Virus record (IMG/VR): IMGVR_UViG_3300027754_000346
Span: 1 to 27,671 of that record
Strand: one strand, 5' to 3'
DNA: 27,671 nt
DNA from: a virus
The notes under the pieces were generated by a model. It worked only from the letters and a program-made list of their open reading frames with translations. It had not been told where the DNA came from and ran no database searches. This document shows positions 26,704 through 27,671 of the stretch, one piece after another. A program made the translations under genes and the position numbers. The number at the start of each line of letters is the position of its first letter. Position 1 is the first letter of the stretch.

Positions 26704-26711
26704 TATTTATG
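26704..26711 (-). promoter_or_regulatory. Probable late promoter box CATAAATA before the fibre genes
   Basis: The minus strand reads CATAAATA (NATAAATA form) just after the stop codon of the preceding gene and 25 bases before the ATG of the 634-aa fibre gene. It would place both fibre genes under late control. Confidence 0.55.
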
Positions 26712-26713
26712 TT

Positions 26714-27671
26714 TTAATTTGAGTCGAATGTAAATATAGTCATATCAAATGAAGCCCAGATAGTATCATCAAATTTTTTGTTTATACTATAAGCAAATGC
26801 ATTATCAACAGATGTGGTTGCTGCTCCTGTTGGATTTATATCTGCAATTACTGCGGAATATAATATTTTTTGTCCTGTTTGGAAATTATGATTTGGAATA
26901 TTAATAACATCATTATCAATATTGACAATGCTACTAGCAGAACTAACAAATTCACGATAGAATATAGGAGTTTTATTGCTAGTTAATTTGAAAGATTTAC
27001 TTCCAACAATAGAATTTCCAGCAAGTCTTCTTCTAATTTTTACATTAGAAGTTTGAGTGCCGTGATTTAATCTGTGTGGAAGATTTAATCTTATACTTCC
27101 AATACCAATTGCATCAATAACAGTACTGTCTGGGATAAGTAAAGTAGAAAATCCCACATAATCACCAACCCTCAAATTATCAGTATTAAGATTTATATAA
27201 TATGGATAGAAACTATTAAATGTAGCAGTTTTTATTCCAATTGAAATATATTCATTCGAACCATCAAACTGACTACTTATATCGTCCATTATCAAAACCT
27301 TATTTGTTTTACTTAAAGTATAAGGTTTGAGTGCTAACCCAAAAATAGGTCCAGTTATACCAATACCAGCAACATTTGCTTCTTCTGCTCCAATATTTAC
27401 TCTTTCAATTGAACCATCTTCAAATAAACTGTCAGATTCTTCGGTAACTAATGATAAATTGTTTCTACTATAAAATGATGATATATCATCAAGATTTATA
27501 AGTAAATCTAAAGTAGAATTTGCAATTCCAACTTTTAAATCATTTTTTATTACACTTCCAATTCCAACATAAGTTAAAAACTTAGGAGAAACACTTATAA
27601 TATCCAAATCAGAAAATTCTTTAAATCCTGCTGGATGAATTACAGAACGAACTGATTCTTTCCAGACATCA
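26714..27671 (-). CDS. Virion structural protein, C-terminal part (5' end outside the window)
   Basis: The frame is open to the right edge, so the start lies outside the window. A TTG at 27605-27607 is internal, because in-frame sequence upstream of it (DVWKESVRSVIHPAGFKEF) is clearly coding. That 'R-x-x-x-HPAGF' motif recurs in large structural proteins of marine T4-like phages. The remaining ~300 residues are beta-rich with repeated GIGSI/GIGI pieces, a segment KTPIFYREFVSSASS, and the ending SFDMTIFTFDSN. I cannot assign it to a T4 gene. Its place upstream of the fibres and the gp7-position gene suggests a baseplate or baseplate-associated protein. Confidence 0.8.
   Translation of the reverse strand, partial: DVWKESVRSVIHPAGFKEFSDLDIISVSPKFLTYVGIGSVIKNDLKVGIANSTLDLLINLDDISSFYSRNNLSLVTEESDSLFEDGSIERVNIGAEEANVAGIGITGPIFGLALKPYTLSKTNKVLIMDDISSQFDGSNEYISIGIKTATFNSFYPYYINLNTDNLRVGDYVGFSTLLIPDSTVIDAIGIGSIRLNLPHRLNHGTQTSNVKIRRRLAGNSIVGSKSFKLTSNKTPIFYREFVSSASSIVNIDNDVINIPNHNFQTGQKILYSAVIADINPTGAATTSVDNAFAYSINKKFDDTIWASFDMTIFTFDSN

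Noticed and set aside
26714-27607. Complete gene starting at a TTG (27605-27607)
   Set aside because: The same frame continues upstream to the window edge with a recognisable conserved motif (HPAGF), so the gene is truncated by the window and this start is internal.

Overview
The window is a stretch of the virion-structure and DNA-packaging module of a T4-like myovirus. It is AT-rich and resembles the marine T4-like phages (cyanomyoviruses and relatives). I base this on recognisable T4-type proteins in T4 order (8, 13, 14, 15, 16, 17, 18), on cyanophage-typical small ORFs and fibre start sequences, and on T4-type late promoter boxes (NATAAATA). I cannot name the host. All genes lie on the minus strand, so transcription runs from high to low coordinates. 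There are no tRNAs, no CRISPR array and no gene-free stretch over 300 bases.

Layout in the direction of transcription: (1) the C-terminal part of an unrecognised structural protein that enters from the right edge (26714-27671). (2) Two adjacent fibre-like proteins, 634 aa and 667 aa. The first ends in a glycine-rich adhesin-like domain and the second in a globular tip domain. (3) A 1679-aa baseplate-type protein in the place where T4 has gene 7, with an inserted seven-unit beta-propeller-like region. (4) A gp8-like baseplate wedge protein. (5) A 2483-aa structural protein with a DUF4815-like N-terminus, in the place of T4 genes 9-12. (6) Three small proteins. (7) The neck and tail-completion set gp13, gp14, gp15. 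(8) The small terminase gp16, an inserted 433-aa multi-domain protein, a 58-aa protein, and the large terminase gp17. (9) A small four-cysteine protein that is probably frameshifted at an A8 run. (10) The tail sheath gp18, cut by the left edge.

Genes are tightly packed, many with 1-4 nt stop/start overlaps (gp17/zinc protein, 58-aa/gp17, gp16/gp15, gp14/gp13, 66-aa/2483-aa). The NATAAATA box stands in front of gp18, gp13, gp8, the 1679-aa gene and the 634-aa gene. Together the genes build the baseplate and its fibres, join neck to tail, and package DNA.

The most interesting observations are: the 433-aa protein between the terminase subunits, whose N-terminus closely resembles the T4 capsid-targeting sequence; a predicted seven-bladed propeller inside a baseplate protein; two families of beta-rich modules shared between up to four different virion genes; in-frame 93-bp repeats in both neighbouring fibre genes; and the homopolymer frameshift in the gene upstream of gp18.
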